This document shows, one piece after another, positions 32,058 to 41,098 of a stretch of DNA of 64,000 nucleotides. Under the pieces are notes generated by a model. The model was not told the DNA's origin and made no database searches. It worked only from the letters and a program-made list of their open reading frames with translations. This stretch comes from Clostridiales bacterium (GTDB lineage: Bacteria > Bacillota > Clostridia > Oscillospirales > Oscillospiraceae), in NCBI GenBank assembly GCA_004558025.1, contig SFEG01000008.1, forward strand, positions 1 to 64,000. The letters run 5' to 3'. The position numbers and the translations under genes were made by a program. Position 1 is the first letter of the stretch. Every line of letters begins with the position of its first letter.

Positions 32058-34061
32058 TTACTCGGCCTCGGCCAGTGCCTTAGCCTCTTCGATGACCTTC
32101 TGCTGAACGTTGCCGGGAGCTTCCTCGTAGCGGATGAACTTGCAGGTGAACGAACCGCGGCCCTGAGTCATGGAGCGCAGGTCGATGGTGTAAGAGCTCA
32201 TCTCTGCCATGGGAACTTCAGCCTCAACGGTCTGCATGCCGTCCTCTGCGTTCATGCCGAGAACGGTACCGCGGCGCTTGGAGGAGATATCGGACATGAT
32301 ATCGCCGAGGTTCGCGTCGGGGATGGTGACCTGCAGAAGGCCGATAGGCTCGAGGATGGTGGGCTTTGCCTTGGGGATGCCGTCCTGATATGCAAGACGT
32401 GCGGCGGTCTGGAACGCCATATCGTTCGAGTCGACGGGGTGGTAGGAGCCGTCGTACAGAGTGGCCTTCAGGCCGACCAGCGGGTAGCCTGCGAGCACGC
32501 CCTTCTGAACTGCGTTGCGCAGGCCCTTTTCGACGGAGGGGAAGAAGTTCTTGGGAACGGAGCCGCCGAAGACTTCCTCTGCGAAGATCATCTCATCCTG
32601 CTCATCCTGCGGCTCGAAGCGGATCCAGACGTCACCGAACTGGCCGGAACCGCCGGACTGCTTCTTGTGACGGCCGTGAGCCTCGACCTTGCCCTTGATC
32701 TTCTCGCGGTATGCAACGCGGGCGGGCTTGAGCTCGGTCTCAACGCCGAAGCGGCTCTTGAGCTTTGCGCACAGAACGTCAACCTGAATGTCGCCCGCGC
32801 CGGAGATGACCATCTGATGGGTCTCTGCGTTGTTGACGAGGGTGAAGGAGACGTCTTCTTCGTTAAGTCTTGCAAGACCGCCGGCGACCTTGTCGTCCTG
32901 CCCCTTGGTCTTGGGGGAGATAGCCATGGAGTAGCAGGGATCGGGCATCTCAAGTGCCGGGAGCTCGACTTCGTTCTTGGGATCGCAGACGGTATCGCCG
33001 GTCTTCCACTCCATCTTGCCGACGGCGACGATATCGCCGCAGCAGGCTTCCTTGACCTCGGTGGTCTTCTTGCCGCAGATGGTGTAAAGTCTGCCGAGCT
33101 TGTCGGTGCTGGAGGTACGGACGTTGCGCAGCGAGAGGTCGGCAGTAATCTTGCCGGAGACGACCTTTACGAAGCTGTATTTGCCGAACTGATCGGAAAC
33201 GGTCTTGAAAACGAAGCCGCAAACGGGCTCGGCGGACTTATCCTCGGGAGCGGGGACATAGTCGCAGACGGCCTGGAGAACAGCCTCGGTGCCGACGTTG
33301 GACATTGCCGCGCCGCAGACGACGGGAACTACGCTGCGCTCTGCAAGGCCTGCCTTGAGGCCGATGACGATCTCATCATCGGTAAGCTCCATGGTGTCGA
33401 GGAACTTCTCCATGAGCTCTTCGGTAACGGCTGCCGCTTCCATAAGCTCCATGCGCATCTCTTCGACCTTGTCCGCATCCGCTGCGGGAACCGCGACCTT
33501 TGCGGTCTTGCCGCCCTTGGTCTGATAAGCGGTGTTATGTACGAGGTCGATAACGCCGGTGCCGTCGGACATGGGGATCATGACCGGGCAGATGGCTGCG
33601 CCGTATTTTTCCTTGAGTGCGGACAGGACTGCGTAGTAGTCGCCGTGCTCTTCATCGATCTTGGAGATGTAGAACATTGCGGGAACGCCTGCTGCCTTGA
33701 GATATTTCCAGCTTCTCTCCGCGCCGACGGTGATGCCGTCCTTGGCAGAGCAGAAGATGATGCCGGTCTCAACAACGCGGATAGCGGCGAGAACGTCGCC
33801 GACGAAGTCGAAATAGCCGGGGCAGTCAAGAACGTTGATCTTGCAGCCGCCGAAGTTTACGGGGGCGACGGAGGTCGCGATGGTGATCTGGCGCTTGATC
33901 TCTTCAGCGTCATAGTCGCAGACGGTGCTTCCGTCGGTGACCTTGCCCATACGGTCGACAGCGCCGGTCGTGAACAGCATGCTCTCAGCAAGGCTGGTCT
34001 TACCGCTGTTGCCGTGACCCATGAAGCAGATGTTGCGAATGTTTTTGGTTTCGTAGCTCAT
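32058..34061 (-). CDS. Elongation factor G-like translational GTPase
   Basis: 667 residues with the five-domain EF-G layout: GTPase domain, then domains II-V. The P-loop GHGNSGKTSLAES differs from the canonical AHIDAGKT of true EF-G, and G4 is SKIDE rather than NKMD. The G3 DCPGYFDF is present, and domain IV begins with GKVEAHGRHKKQSGGSGQFG. These features put it in the EF-G-like (FusA2-type) branch, which does not replace canonical FusA; its role in translation or ribosome recycling is unclear. It has its own promoter, upstream of which lies the degenerate P-type ATPase gene on the same strand. Confidence 0.88.
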   Translation of the reverse strand: MSYETKNIRNICFMGHGNSGKTSLAESMLFTTGAVDRMGKVTDGSTVCDYDAEEIKRQITIATSVAPVNFGGCKINVLDCPGYFDFVGDVLAAIRVVETGIIFCSAKDGITVGAERSWKYLKAAGVPAMFYISKIDEEHGDYYAVLSALKEKYGAAICPVMIPMSDGTGVIDLVHNTAYQTKGGKTAKVAVPAADADKVEEMRMELMEAAAVTEELMEKFLDTMELTDDEIVIGLKAGLAERSVVPVVCGAAMSNVGTEAVLQAVCDYVPAPEDKSAEPVCGFVFKTVSDQFGKYSFVKVVSGKITADLSLRNVRTSSTDKLGRLYTICGKKTTEVKEACCGDIVAVGKMEWKTGDTVCDPKNEVELPALEMPDPCYSMAISPKTKGQDDKVAGGLARLNEEDVSFTLVNNAETHQMVISGAGDIQVDVLCAKLKSRFGVETELKPARVAYREKIKGKVEAHGRHKKQSGGSGQFGDVWIRFEPQDEQDEMIFAEEVFGGSVPKNFFPSVEKGLRNAVQKGVLAGYPLVGLKATLYDGSYHPVDSNDMAFQTAARLAYQDGIPKAKPTILEPIGLLQVTIPDANLGDIMSDISSKRRGTVLGMNAEDGMQTVEAEVPMAEMSSYTIDLRSMTQGRGSFTCKFIRYEEAPGNVQQKVIEEAKALAEAE

Positions 34062-34124
34062 GTGTTGCTTCCTCTCTTGAAAGATATATTAAAAATTTAA
34101 TTTCGTATAAAACGCAATCGATTT

Positions 34125-34153
34125 ATTATACACTATTGTATATTTAATGGCAA
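34125..34153 (-). promoter_or_regulatory. Promoter of the EF-G-like gene
   Basis: Minus strand TTGCCA (34153-34148), 17-bp spacer, TATAAT (34130-34125). Confidence 0.65.
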
Positions 34154-34160
34154 CATTTTT

Positions 34161-36632
34161 TTAAGGGGTACGTATCGTGGTGCTCAGAATGACGGTTATG
34201 AGCAGCCATGCGAGCAGATAGCTCAGCGCCGCCACGACGCCGGGCAGCGCCTTAAGGCTTATGATGAACATGACGATCATGCCGATAACGGCGCTCATTA
34301 CGCTGAGCATGACGCTGAGGCGTATGCGGCCGAAAAGCGCCTTGCCGTGGTCGGCCAGACTCACGAGCGGTGCGAGCCCCTCGCGCGATAAAAGCGCTGA
34401 GGGCTTACTGCCCTCAGAGGGCTCCGCGCCGGATATGGCATAGCGCTCCGAGTACGGCGGGAAGTCGAAGCCGTCGGTCGGCATGTCGAACTTTACAGAC
34501 AGCATCGAGGGCGTGATGTTGAAGTCGCGCACGGCGAATATCGCGTGCCTGTCCGAGCCGACGAGCTCTGCCAAGGCGCTCCTGACTGCGTCAGAGGCCG
34601 TGTATTCCATCTCGAATACGCCGCAGATAACGCCCGCCACGGCAACGTATACGCCGTTATTGAGAACATATTTGTCCGGCAGCACTACGCCCATAAGACG
34701 CATGAACGCGGCATTTCCGCAGTAAACCGACTCGCCGTCGACCATTGCGGTGAGGCCTCCGCTTTCGTGCACCGAGAAAGCCTCGACGGTCATAAGGCTT
34801 CCGCCTGCCTTGCGCATGAGCTCGTTGAACGGATGTACCATTGCGCTGCCCGAGGCAGAGATGATGCTTCCGGCAAAGGATATTATCCTTTCCGGCTGCA
34901 TACCGGCGAAAACGCGCGTTCTGCTTATCTTGACGCAGCCTTTCGGGAACAGATCGGAATCTGTTATTATAAGATGCTTTGCCTTGCCGATATCGTAAAG
35001 CCCCGACCAGCCGGCTATCGTCGAGCCTCTGCGGATGAGGCTTTTTATCGAGATGAAAAACGGCAGGGGGAAGGTTATGAGCATCGCTATGGGCGCGGCG
35101 CACACGAATATGCCTGAGAGGATGTGCGCAAAGGAAGAGAAGCTTTTGCTTATAACGGCGGCGATAATGCTCAAAACCAGAGCTGCCGCGGTGAGATACG
35201 GCGCGAGCACACCGAAAACGGACTCGTCCGGGCCGTCCTCCTCGGTGCGGCGGACCATACCGTCTACCGGCCTGCTGCCCTTGACAAGGGTAATATCCCC
35301 GCCCGAAAGCTCGGACTCGGCAGTCAGAACGTACGGGCGCTTTGCCGCGGCGGCGGTGTTGAATATGACTCTGTTGCTTCGTGCGTTCATGATGCAGCCG
35401 AGCAGTGTGAACGCTATCGTCAGCGAAGGAATAACGCAGAACGGCACGACCTTTTCGCCGACGTTTGCCGCGGACAGAAATGCGTCTATCATGCACAGCA
35501 GACACGATACGACGATAAGCGCGCTTGCGTGCAGCTTGAGCTTGACTATGCTCATTATGCCGGTCGTTATGATATCAAGGCCGCAGATCATGACGGCGAT
35601 CATCATGATAAGGCACACAGCGCTCTTAACGCCCGCGTCAAACAGCGCACCGGGCACGGGCAGACCGTAGGATATGTACATCATGACAGCGCACAGAACG
35701 AAGGCTATACGAGCTCTCAGCCTCAGACCGGCGATGTGCTTGTCGTAAAATTTCGCGGCCTTGTCCGGAGGCATCTCCTCGCCGAGATCCTCGGCTTCAT
35801 AGCTCGTTTCGCCGAGCGTGACCTGGCTCTGCTTTATTTTCATCGCGATAAACGCCAGTGCGGTGATGACCGGCACGGCGACGGATTCGCGGAATGACTT
35901 CGGCTCTCTGCGCGCCTTTTCCTTTTTCGGTATCTCGGGTTCTATAACGGTGTAGTCGGCGTCGGCAGCGTATTTATCCTCGGGATTTTCCTCTATGCCG
36001 GAGCCCTCGTAAAGATCGGGCTCGGGCTCGTTTTCGGGGGGCTCGTCAAAACGTACCCTCGTCTGCTCGGACTCGGACTTCGGCTCCGACGGCTCGGAGG
36101 GAGATGAGAGATGCTCTTCGCGCAGCTTTGTCGGCTCGGGCTCTTCGACCGGAGCGGGCTCGGGCTCGATCACACGCCCGGCCGGAGCATCTTCGTGCCG
36201 GAACTCGGCGATTATGCGGTCAACCTCGTCGAGCACATCGTCGGCTACCGCTGTTTCGGCAGGGAAGGTGGAAGTTTCAGCTTCCTTCGCGGGAGCGGCG
36301 GGACGTATGCTGTCCTCGGAATAGAACTCGCGGCGGACTGCCTGCGCATCGAGCTTTGAGGTGCTTTCGGAAATGCTGTCTTCCGACTCAAATTCCGCGG
36401 CTATTTCCTCGGGGTCGAAGTCATATTCATCCTGCGCGGGTTCGGCCTTGACGCCGTCGTTTATAACGGCGGAGAACACCTCGTCGAGTGCCTTCGCTGC
36501 GTCCTTTATCGGCTCTGCCGGCTCAAAGACGGGCTTTTCGGATACGGGCTCCTCGTCGAGTGCGCCGAACTCGCTCAATATACTGTCAAGATCAAAGCTG
36601 AGATCGACAGAGTTTTTATAATTTGGATTCAT
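34161..36632 (-). CDS. Degenerate P-type ATPase-like membrane protein with long acidic N-terminal tail
   Basis: 823 residues. Residues 1-245 are acidic, rich in Glu/Pro/Ser and predicted disordered. Paired membrane helices follow (about 250-415). Then comes a P1B-ATPase-like segment in which FVCAAPIAMLIT (509-520) stands where VACPCALVLA is expected, and ITDSDLFPKG (556-565) where FDKTGTLTEG belongs: the Asp survives but KTGT and CPC do not. The N-domain HP motif (600-601) and a YCGNAAFMRLMG block (637-648) persist, but no GDGxND hinge is seen before the last two helices (about 771-818). ATP-driven transport is therefore unlikely. It follows rlmB by 13 bp. Confidence 0.8.
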   Translation of the reverse strand: MNPNYKNSVDLSFDLDSILSEFGALDEEPVSEKPVFEPAEPIKDAAKALDEVFSAVINDGVKAEPAQDEYDFDPEEIAAEFESEDSISESTSKLDAQAVRREFYSEDSIRPAAPAKEAETSTFPAETAVADDVLDEVDRIIAEFRHEDAPAGRVIEPEPAPVEEPEPTKLREEHLSSPSEPSEPKSESEQTRVRFDEPPENEPEPDLYEGSGIEENPEDKYAADADYTVIEPEIPKKEKARREPKSFRESVAVPVITALAFIAMKIKQSQVTLGETSYEAEDLGEEMPPDKAAKFYDKHIAGLRLRARIAFVLCAVMMYISYGLPVPGALFDAGVKSAVCLIMMIAVMICGLDIITTGIMSIVKLKLHASALIVVSCLLCMIDAFLSAANVGEKVVPFCVIPSLTIAFTLLGCIMNARSNRVIFNTAAAAKRPYVLTAESELSGGDITLVKGSRPVDGMVRRTEEDGPDESVFGVLAPYLTAAALVLSIIAAVISKSFSSFAHILSGIFVCAAPIAMLITFPLPFFISIKSLIRRGSTIAGWSGLYDIGKAKHLIITDSDLFPKGCVKISRTRVFAGMQPERIISFAGSIISASGSAMVHPFNELMRKAGGSLMTVEAFSVHESGGLTAMVDGESVYCGNAAFMRLMGVVLPDKYVLNNGVYVAVAGVICGVFEMEYTASDAVRSALAELVGSDRHAIFAVRDFNITPSMLSVKFDMPTDGFDFPPYSERYAISGAEPSEGSKPSALLSREGLAPLVSLADHGKALFGRIRLSVMLSVMSAVIGMIVMFIISLKALPGVVAALSYLLAWLLITVILSTTIRTP

Positions 36633-36645
36633 AAATTACCCTCGG

Positions 36646-37410
36646 TCAGCCTCTGCGCTGGCGCAGTACTTCGTACATGATTATTGATGCGGCGGCGGAA
36701 GCGTTCAGGGAGTTTATCTTTCCCGCCATGGGGATGCTCACGATGAAATCGCAGCTTTCGCGCACGAGCCTTCCCATACCGTCGCCCTCGGAGCCGATGA
36801 CAATAGCGCAGGAACCGGAAAAGTCTGTTTTCCAAAGCTCGCTGCTGCCCCCGGCTGCCGCGCCGTAGACCCAAACGCCCTCTTCCTTCAGCTCCTTGAG
36901 CACCGACGGAATGTTCGGAACGCGGGCTATCTTCATATGCTCGGCAGCGCCTGCCGAGGCCTTGCCGACGATGGCTGTAAGCCCCGCGCTGCGGCGCTTG
37001 GGGATTATGACTCCGTGTGCCCCGGCGCACTCGGCGCTGCGGATGATCGCACCGAGGTTTCGCGGATCGCTCACCTCGTCGCAGACGATGATAAACGGCT
37101 GCTCATCGCGCTCTCCGGCAAGAGCGAGAATGTCGGACACCTCGCAGTATTCGTTCACGCCGACGAGCGCGACGACACCCTGATGCGCCTTCGTCACCGA
37201 CATATTGTCGAGCTTGCGGCGGTCGGCATCGACAACGACTATCCCCGCCTCGCGCGCCTTGGACGCGATATGGCCGAGCGTTTTGTCCGTCTCGCCCTTG
37301 GCAATGAATATCTTATCTATGCTGCGGCCTACGCGCAGAGCTTCGATAACGGCATTTCTGCCCTCGATTATATCGTTTTTGATCTCAAAATTATTTTCTC
37401 TATTTTGCAT
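36646..37410 (-). CDS. rlmB: 23S rRNA 2'-O-ribose methyltransferase RlmB (TrmH family)
   Basis: 254 residues from ATG 37410 with AGGTGAAAAC upstream. The N-terminal SpoU substrate-binding domain starts at IIEGRNAVIEALRVGRSIDK. The SPOUT catalytic region has the three family motifs: VSDPRNLGAIIRSAECAGA, then IVIGSEGDGMG and IPMAGKINSLNASAAASI, which form the knotted SAM site. RlmB methylates G2251 in the peptidyl transferase P-loop of 23S rRNA; a TrmH-type tRNA target is a less likely alternative. The P-type ATPase-like gene follows on the same strand, with no obvious functional link. Confidence 0.92.
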   Translation of the reverse strand: MQNRENNFEIKNDIIEGRNAVIEALRVGRSIDKIFIAKGETDKTLGHIASKAREAGIVVVDADRRKLDNMSVTKAHQGVVALVGVNEYCEVSDILALAGERDEQPFIIVCDEVSDPRNLGAIIRSAECAGAHGVIIPKRRSAGLTAIVGKASAGAAEHMKIARVPNIPSVLKELKEEGVWVYGAAAGGSSELWKTDFSGSCAIVIGSEGDGMGRLVRESCDFIVSIPMAGKINSLNASAAASIIMYEVLRQRRG

Positions 37411-37600
37411 GTTTTCACCTGTGCTCACATTTGCAGATAATAATACAAAATACATTCTAACATATCCTTGCAGAAGTTTAAAGGAAAAAGTTTTTCCTGC
37501 GACAATTTTTTTGTGGACATTATAACGATTTGGATGTAAGATGCAAGATAGTATACTATAGATTACTGTATCTATCTATATCCTGCGAAAGGAAAGCAAT

Positions 37601-38446
37601 ATGAAAAAACTCAACAAAAAGATCGACATGTTCTGCTACAGGCATCCGAGATTCGGTATACCGAACCTCATGCTGTACATTGTCGTTGTAAGCCTTGCCG
37701 TTTGGCTTCTGAGCATTATGGACAGCAGCAAAACGCTTTTGAGCTACTTTGCGTTTTCGCCCGAGCTTATATTAAAAGGACAGGTCTGGCGGCTTATAAC
37801 GTTCATGTTCATACCGCAGGATCTGAGCATGTGGGCACTGCTGTTTTTCTATTTTTATTACTGGATCGGCAGCACGCTCGAACGCGAGTGGGGCACGGCG
37901 AGATTTAATATCTTCATCTTCTCCGGCGTTATACTGACCATCATCTACGGCATGGTGATATATTTCATCACCGGGCAGTCGGCTTCCATCGGAACATATT
38001 ATATCTATCTGTCGATGTTCTTCTCGTTCGCTACGCTTTATCCGGACACGCAGGTGCTGTTCATGTTCATAATCCCCGTGAAGATCAAATGGCTTGCGTA
38101 TATAAACGCGGCGTTTTTCGTGTTTGAGATGCTCGCGACGAAATTCCCGTTCAATCTTCTGCCGCTGATAGCGATGCTCAACTACCTTATTTTCTTCGGC
38201 TCGGATCTCATTTCGTCGATTTCATCCGGCGCAACGCGCTACCGCAAGACCACGGTCAACTTCAACCGCGAAAAGCAGAAGATTAAATACGAGCAGCGCC
38301 AGAAGGATTATAACTACAAGTGCTGCGTCTGCGGCAGAACGGATAAGGATTTCCCGAATCTCGAGTTCCGCTACTGCTCAAAGTGCGCAGGTTATCACTG
38401 CTTTTGCCAGGATCATATAAACAACCACGTTCATTTCACGGAATAA
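37601..38446 (+). CDS. Rhomboid-like membrane protein with C-terminal Cys/His zinc-binding tail
   Basis: 281 residues. Residues 24-205 contain about six membrane segments with rhomboid-like features: GQVWRLITFMFIPQDLSMW, LEREWGTARFNIFIF (the loop-1 region), and YPDTQVLFMFIIPVKIKWLAY. The usual catalytic GxSG is not clear; only QSASIGTYYIY stands at the place where the serine would be, so protease activity is doubtful. The last 45 residues hold a zinc-ribbon-like Cys/His cluster: CCVCGRTDKDFP, then YCSKCAGYHCFCQDHINNH. The start is ATG 37601 after GAAAGGAAAG. It is followed 21 bp later by the beta-propeller gene. Confidence 0.7.
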   Translation: MKKLNKKIDMFCYRHPRFGIPNLMLYIVVVSLAVWLLSIMDSSKTLLSYFAFSPELILKGQVWRLITFMFIPQDLSMWALLFFYFYYWIGSTLEREWGTARFNIFIFSGVILTIIYGMVIYFITGQSASIGTYYIYLSMFFSFATLYPDTQVLFMFIIPVKIKWLAYINAAFFVFEMLATKFPFNLLPLIAMLNYLIFFGSDLISSISSGATRYRKTTVNFNREKQKIKYEQRQKDYNYKCCVCGRTDKDFPNLEFRYCSKCAGYHCFCQDHINNHVHFTE

Positions 38447-38467
38447 GCATACAGGGTGGATAAGAAT

Positions 38468-40192
38468 ATGGATGAGAGAAAGAAAATAACAGCAAAGACC
38501 ATGATCGGAGCGGTCATACTTGCCGCGCTTCTGGTGCTGCTGGTGTTTATCGTCATTCGCGGCGTAAAGGCCAATAAGAGTCTGGGCGAGGCGATCGAGA
38601 GCCCCGTCGCGACCGCGGCTCCCACGCCCACGCCTACGCCGGAGCCCACGCCTGTTCCCGTCGGTCTGCCGGACTTCAAGCCGCACTCCGTCGACGGAAC
38701 GGAGCCGGTAAGACTCATTTCCAAAACAGACATAATGGTCGACGGCGAGATAGTCGAGGATTACGAGAGCGATTATGTGATAGACTTCGACCTCCCGGAG
38801 AAATACACCGAGCTTGAGGGTGTAATAACCTTCCGCGGAGACAATTACCGCACGGGAGCGGCCTACGGCACGGCAGAGATGAGCAATAAAAAGCTCACAA
38901 CAGCGTGGACAAAATCCACAAGCGGCCTGAGCGATACCGACGGCAGCTACTGGTCCGGCAGCGGCTGGACCGGGCAGCCGCTTATCGTCAAGTGGCCGGA
39001 GGCTACGCGGAAAAACATGGCCGCGATGTATGACTGGGCGCGCGAAAAAAAAGACCTTGTTGAGGTCATTTACGCAACGCTGGACGGTCATGTGTATTTC
39101 TATGAGCTCACGACCGGCGAATACACGCGCGACCCGCTGAATCTCGGATTTACATACAAGGGAGCGGGCGCTCTCGATCCGCGAGGCTATCCGATACTCT
39201 ATGTCGGCTCGGGCGTTGACAGCGTAAACGGCAAATCACGCGTCAAGGTAGTTAACCTTATCGACAACTCCGTCATGTTCGAATTCGGGCACAACGAGAC
39301 CTTTGCAAACCGCAACTGGCATATGTTCGACTCATCTCCGCTGGTAAGCGCGCAGACCGACCAGCTCATCTATCCCGGCGAAAACGGGATACTGTATATA
39401 ATCCATCTCAACACGAAATACAACGAGCAGACGGGTGAATTGTCCGTCGATCCCGATAACATCGTGAAATGGAAGTACGACAGTACTCGCAGCGGCAGCC
39501 GATACTGGCTCGGAGTTGAATCCTCGGCCGCGATAATCAACAATTATATTTTCCTTGCCGATAACGGGGGCAACCTCATGTGCCTTGACCTCAACACGCT
39601 TGAGCTTGTTTGGGTGCAGGATGTTCTCGACGATACAAACTGCTCTCCGGTCGTCGATATAGAGGATGGGCACCCCTACATCTACATAAGCACCTCGTTC
39701 CATTACGGCTGGCGCTCGTACTCGACTGCTGAGATACCCATATTCAAGATAGATGCAGAAACGGGTGAGATAGTTTGGCGCACAGACTATACCTGCTACA
39801 CCGTGCAGGATCTCTCCGGCGGCGTTCAGGGCACGATCGCTGTCGGCAAAAACAAGCTCTCGGATATGATATTTGTCCCTGTTGCGCGAACTCCGGGCGC
39901 AAGCTCCGGAACGCTTGCCGCGCTTAAAAAGGACACCGGCGAAAAGGTCTGGGAGAAGGAAACGCGCATGTACAGCTGGAGCTCACCGGTGGACTTCTAC
40001 GATGCCGACGGCAACGGTTATCTGCTCTACTGCAACTCCGGATTTAATATGTTTCTGCTCGACGGCAAAACGGGCGAGGAGCTTGACTACATGAACCTCG
40101 GCGGAAATATCGAGGCTTCGCCGGCAATGTATGGCAATTATGCCGTCGTCGGCACGCGCGCTATGCGCACATATTGCATACAGGTGGGTTAA
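38468..40192 (+). CDS. Membrane-anchored PQQ-like beta-propeller repeat protein
   Basis: 574 residues from ATG 38468 after AGGGTGG; an upstream GTG (38456) overlaps that site. Residues 12-33 are a signal anchor (ILAALLVLLVFIVIRGV), followed by a Pro/Thr linker of the form TPTPTPEPTPVPV at about 53-65 that reaches across the cell wall. The rest is a beta-propeller of repeated W/D-rich blades (for example LFLADNGG-type, and YDADGNGYLLYCNSGFNMF with DGKTGEELD). PQQ-like repeats in Firmicutes are usually surface proteins with unknown ligands. The upstream neighbour is the rhomboid-like gene. Confidence 0.75.
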   Translation: MDERKKITAKTMIGAVILAALLVLLVFIVIRGVKANKSLGEAIESPVATAAPTPTPTPEPTPVPVGLPDFKPHSVDGTEPVRLISKTDIMVDGEIVEDYESDYVIDFDLPEKYTELEGVITFRGDNYRTGAAYGTAEMSNKKLTTAWTKSTSGLSDTDGSYWSGSGWTGQPLIVKWPEATRKNMAAMYDWAREKKDLVEVIYATLDGHVYFYELTTGEYTRDPLNLGFTYKGAGALDPRGYPILYVGSGVDSVNGKSRVKVVNLIDNSVMFEFGHNETFANRNWHMFDSSPLVSAQTDQLIYPGENGILYIIHLNTKYNEQTGELSVDPDNIVKWKYDSTRSGSRYWLGVESSAAIINNYIFLADNGGNLMCLDLNTLELVWVQDVLDDTNCSPVVDIEDGHPYIYISTSFHYGWRSYSTAEIPIFKIDAETGEIVWRTDYTCYTVQDLSGGVQGTIAVGKNKLSDMIFVPVARTPGASSGTLAALKKDTGEKVWEKETRMYSWSSPVDFYDADGNGYLLYCNSGFNMFLLDGKTGEELDYMNLGGNIEASPAMYGNYAVVGTRAMRTYCIQVG

Positions 40193-40241
40193 AAGCAATT
40201 TTGATAAAATAAGCATAGAGGAAAAGGAAAGGGAAAAGACA

Positions 40242-40985
40242 ATGAAATACGCGATTTTCTACTTCAGCCCCTGCGGCGGCACGAAAGCCGTTGCGGACAT
40301 CATCAGCAAGGAGCTTGGCGATGCTCCCATGCAGGAGCTGACCACTCCGAGCATGAACACGGCTATAGACCGCGATACGCTCACGTTCTTCTGCATCCCG
40401 GTCTACGGCGGAAGAATTCCCAAGCCCATGTATGACAGAATGAAGATCATAACGGGCGATAAGACCCCCTGCGTGCCCGTCGCCGTTTACGGCAACCGCG
40501 CAGTGGACGACGCTCTGCTCGAGATGAGCGACCTTGCCGCAAAGTGCGGTTTTGTGACCGTTGCCGGATGCGAGATCGTAGCTCCGCATTCTATAGATCC
40601 CGAGTTCGGAGCAGGCCGCCCCGACGCGAACGACAAGGCGAATATCCACGAGTTTATCGAAAAGCTCAAGGCTATGGACAGCTTCAGCCCCGTCAAAATG
40701 CCCGGCGACCCCGGCTATGCCAAGAAAAAAGCTGCCGGACTGCCTCTGTACCCTGTTGCATCTAAAGAATGCATCGGCTGCGGCATCTGCGAAAAGTACT
40801 GCCCCGCGGGCGCGATAAAGGGCAAGCACATGAGAACCGTGCCGACAAAGTGCATAAGCTGCATGAGATGCGTAGCAATGTGCTCGACCGAGTCGCGCAA
40901 GGTACCGGCACCCATGCGCCTGGCTGCCCATCTTAAGCTCAAGAAGCTCTGCTCCGAGCGTAAAGAGGATAAGTTTTATCTGTAA
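40242..40985 (+). CDS. EFR1 family flavodoxin-like/4Fe-4S ferredoxin protein
   Basis: 247 residues from ATG 40242; the longer in-frame extension lies in the upstream gene. The N-terminal part is flavodoxin-like, with a phosphate-binding loop FYFSPCGGTKAVAD and FCIPVYGGRIP, followed near residue 180 by two 4Fe-4S motifs: CIGCGICEKYCPAG and CISCMRCVAMC. This matches the EFR1 family of combined flavodoxin/ferredoxin electron carriers in anaerobes. Electron donor and acceptor are unknown. It lies upstream of the Fe-S flavoprotein/HypA pair. Confidence 0.85.
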   Translation: MKYAIFYFSPCGGTKAVADIISKELGDAPMQELTTPSMNTAIDRDTLTFFCIPVYGGRIPKPMYDRMKIITGDKTPCVPVAVYGNRAVDDALLEMSDLAAKCGFVTVAGCEIVAPHSIDPEFGAGRPDANDKANIHEFIEKLKAMDSFSPVKMPGDPGYAKKKAAGLPLYPVASKECIGCGICEKYCPAGAIKGKHMRTVPTKCISCMRCVAMCSTESRKVPAPMRLAAHLKLKKLCSERKEDKFYL

Positions 40986-41098
40986 TAATTGCAAATTTTC
41001 TGACAATTTCATGTTGTGTTTACATCGATAAATGTGGTATACTAAGATATAAGACCTGATTTATAGAAAACATAAATATATATGGAAGGGGATACATA

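Noticed and set aside
32439..34100. 553-codon plus-strand frame opposite the EF-G-like gene
   Set aside because: Antisense shadow; composition is repetitive Ala/Asp/Gly/Leu from the opposite codon pattern and it matches nothing known.
19795..36632. Idea that the truncated HMA/actuator protein and the degenerate ATPase-like protein are two halves of one split pump
   Set aside because: They are 13 kb apart on opposite strands, and the second protein has lost DKTGT and the hinge, so together they still could not form a catalytic ATPase.
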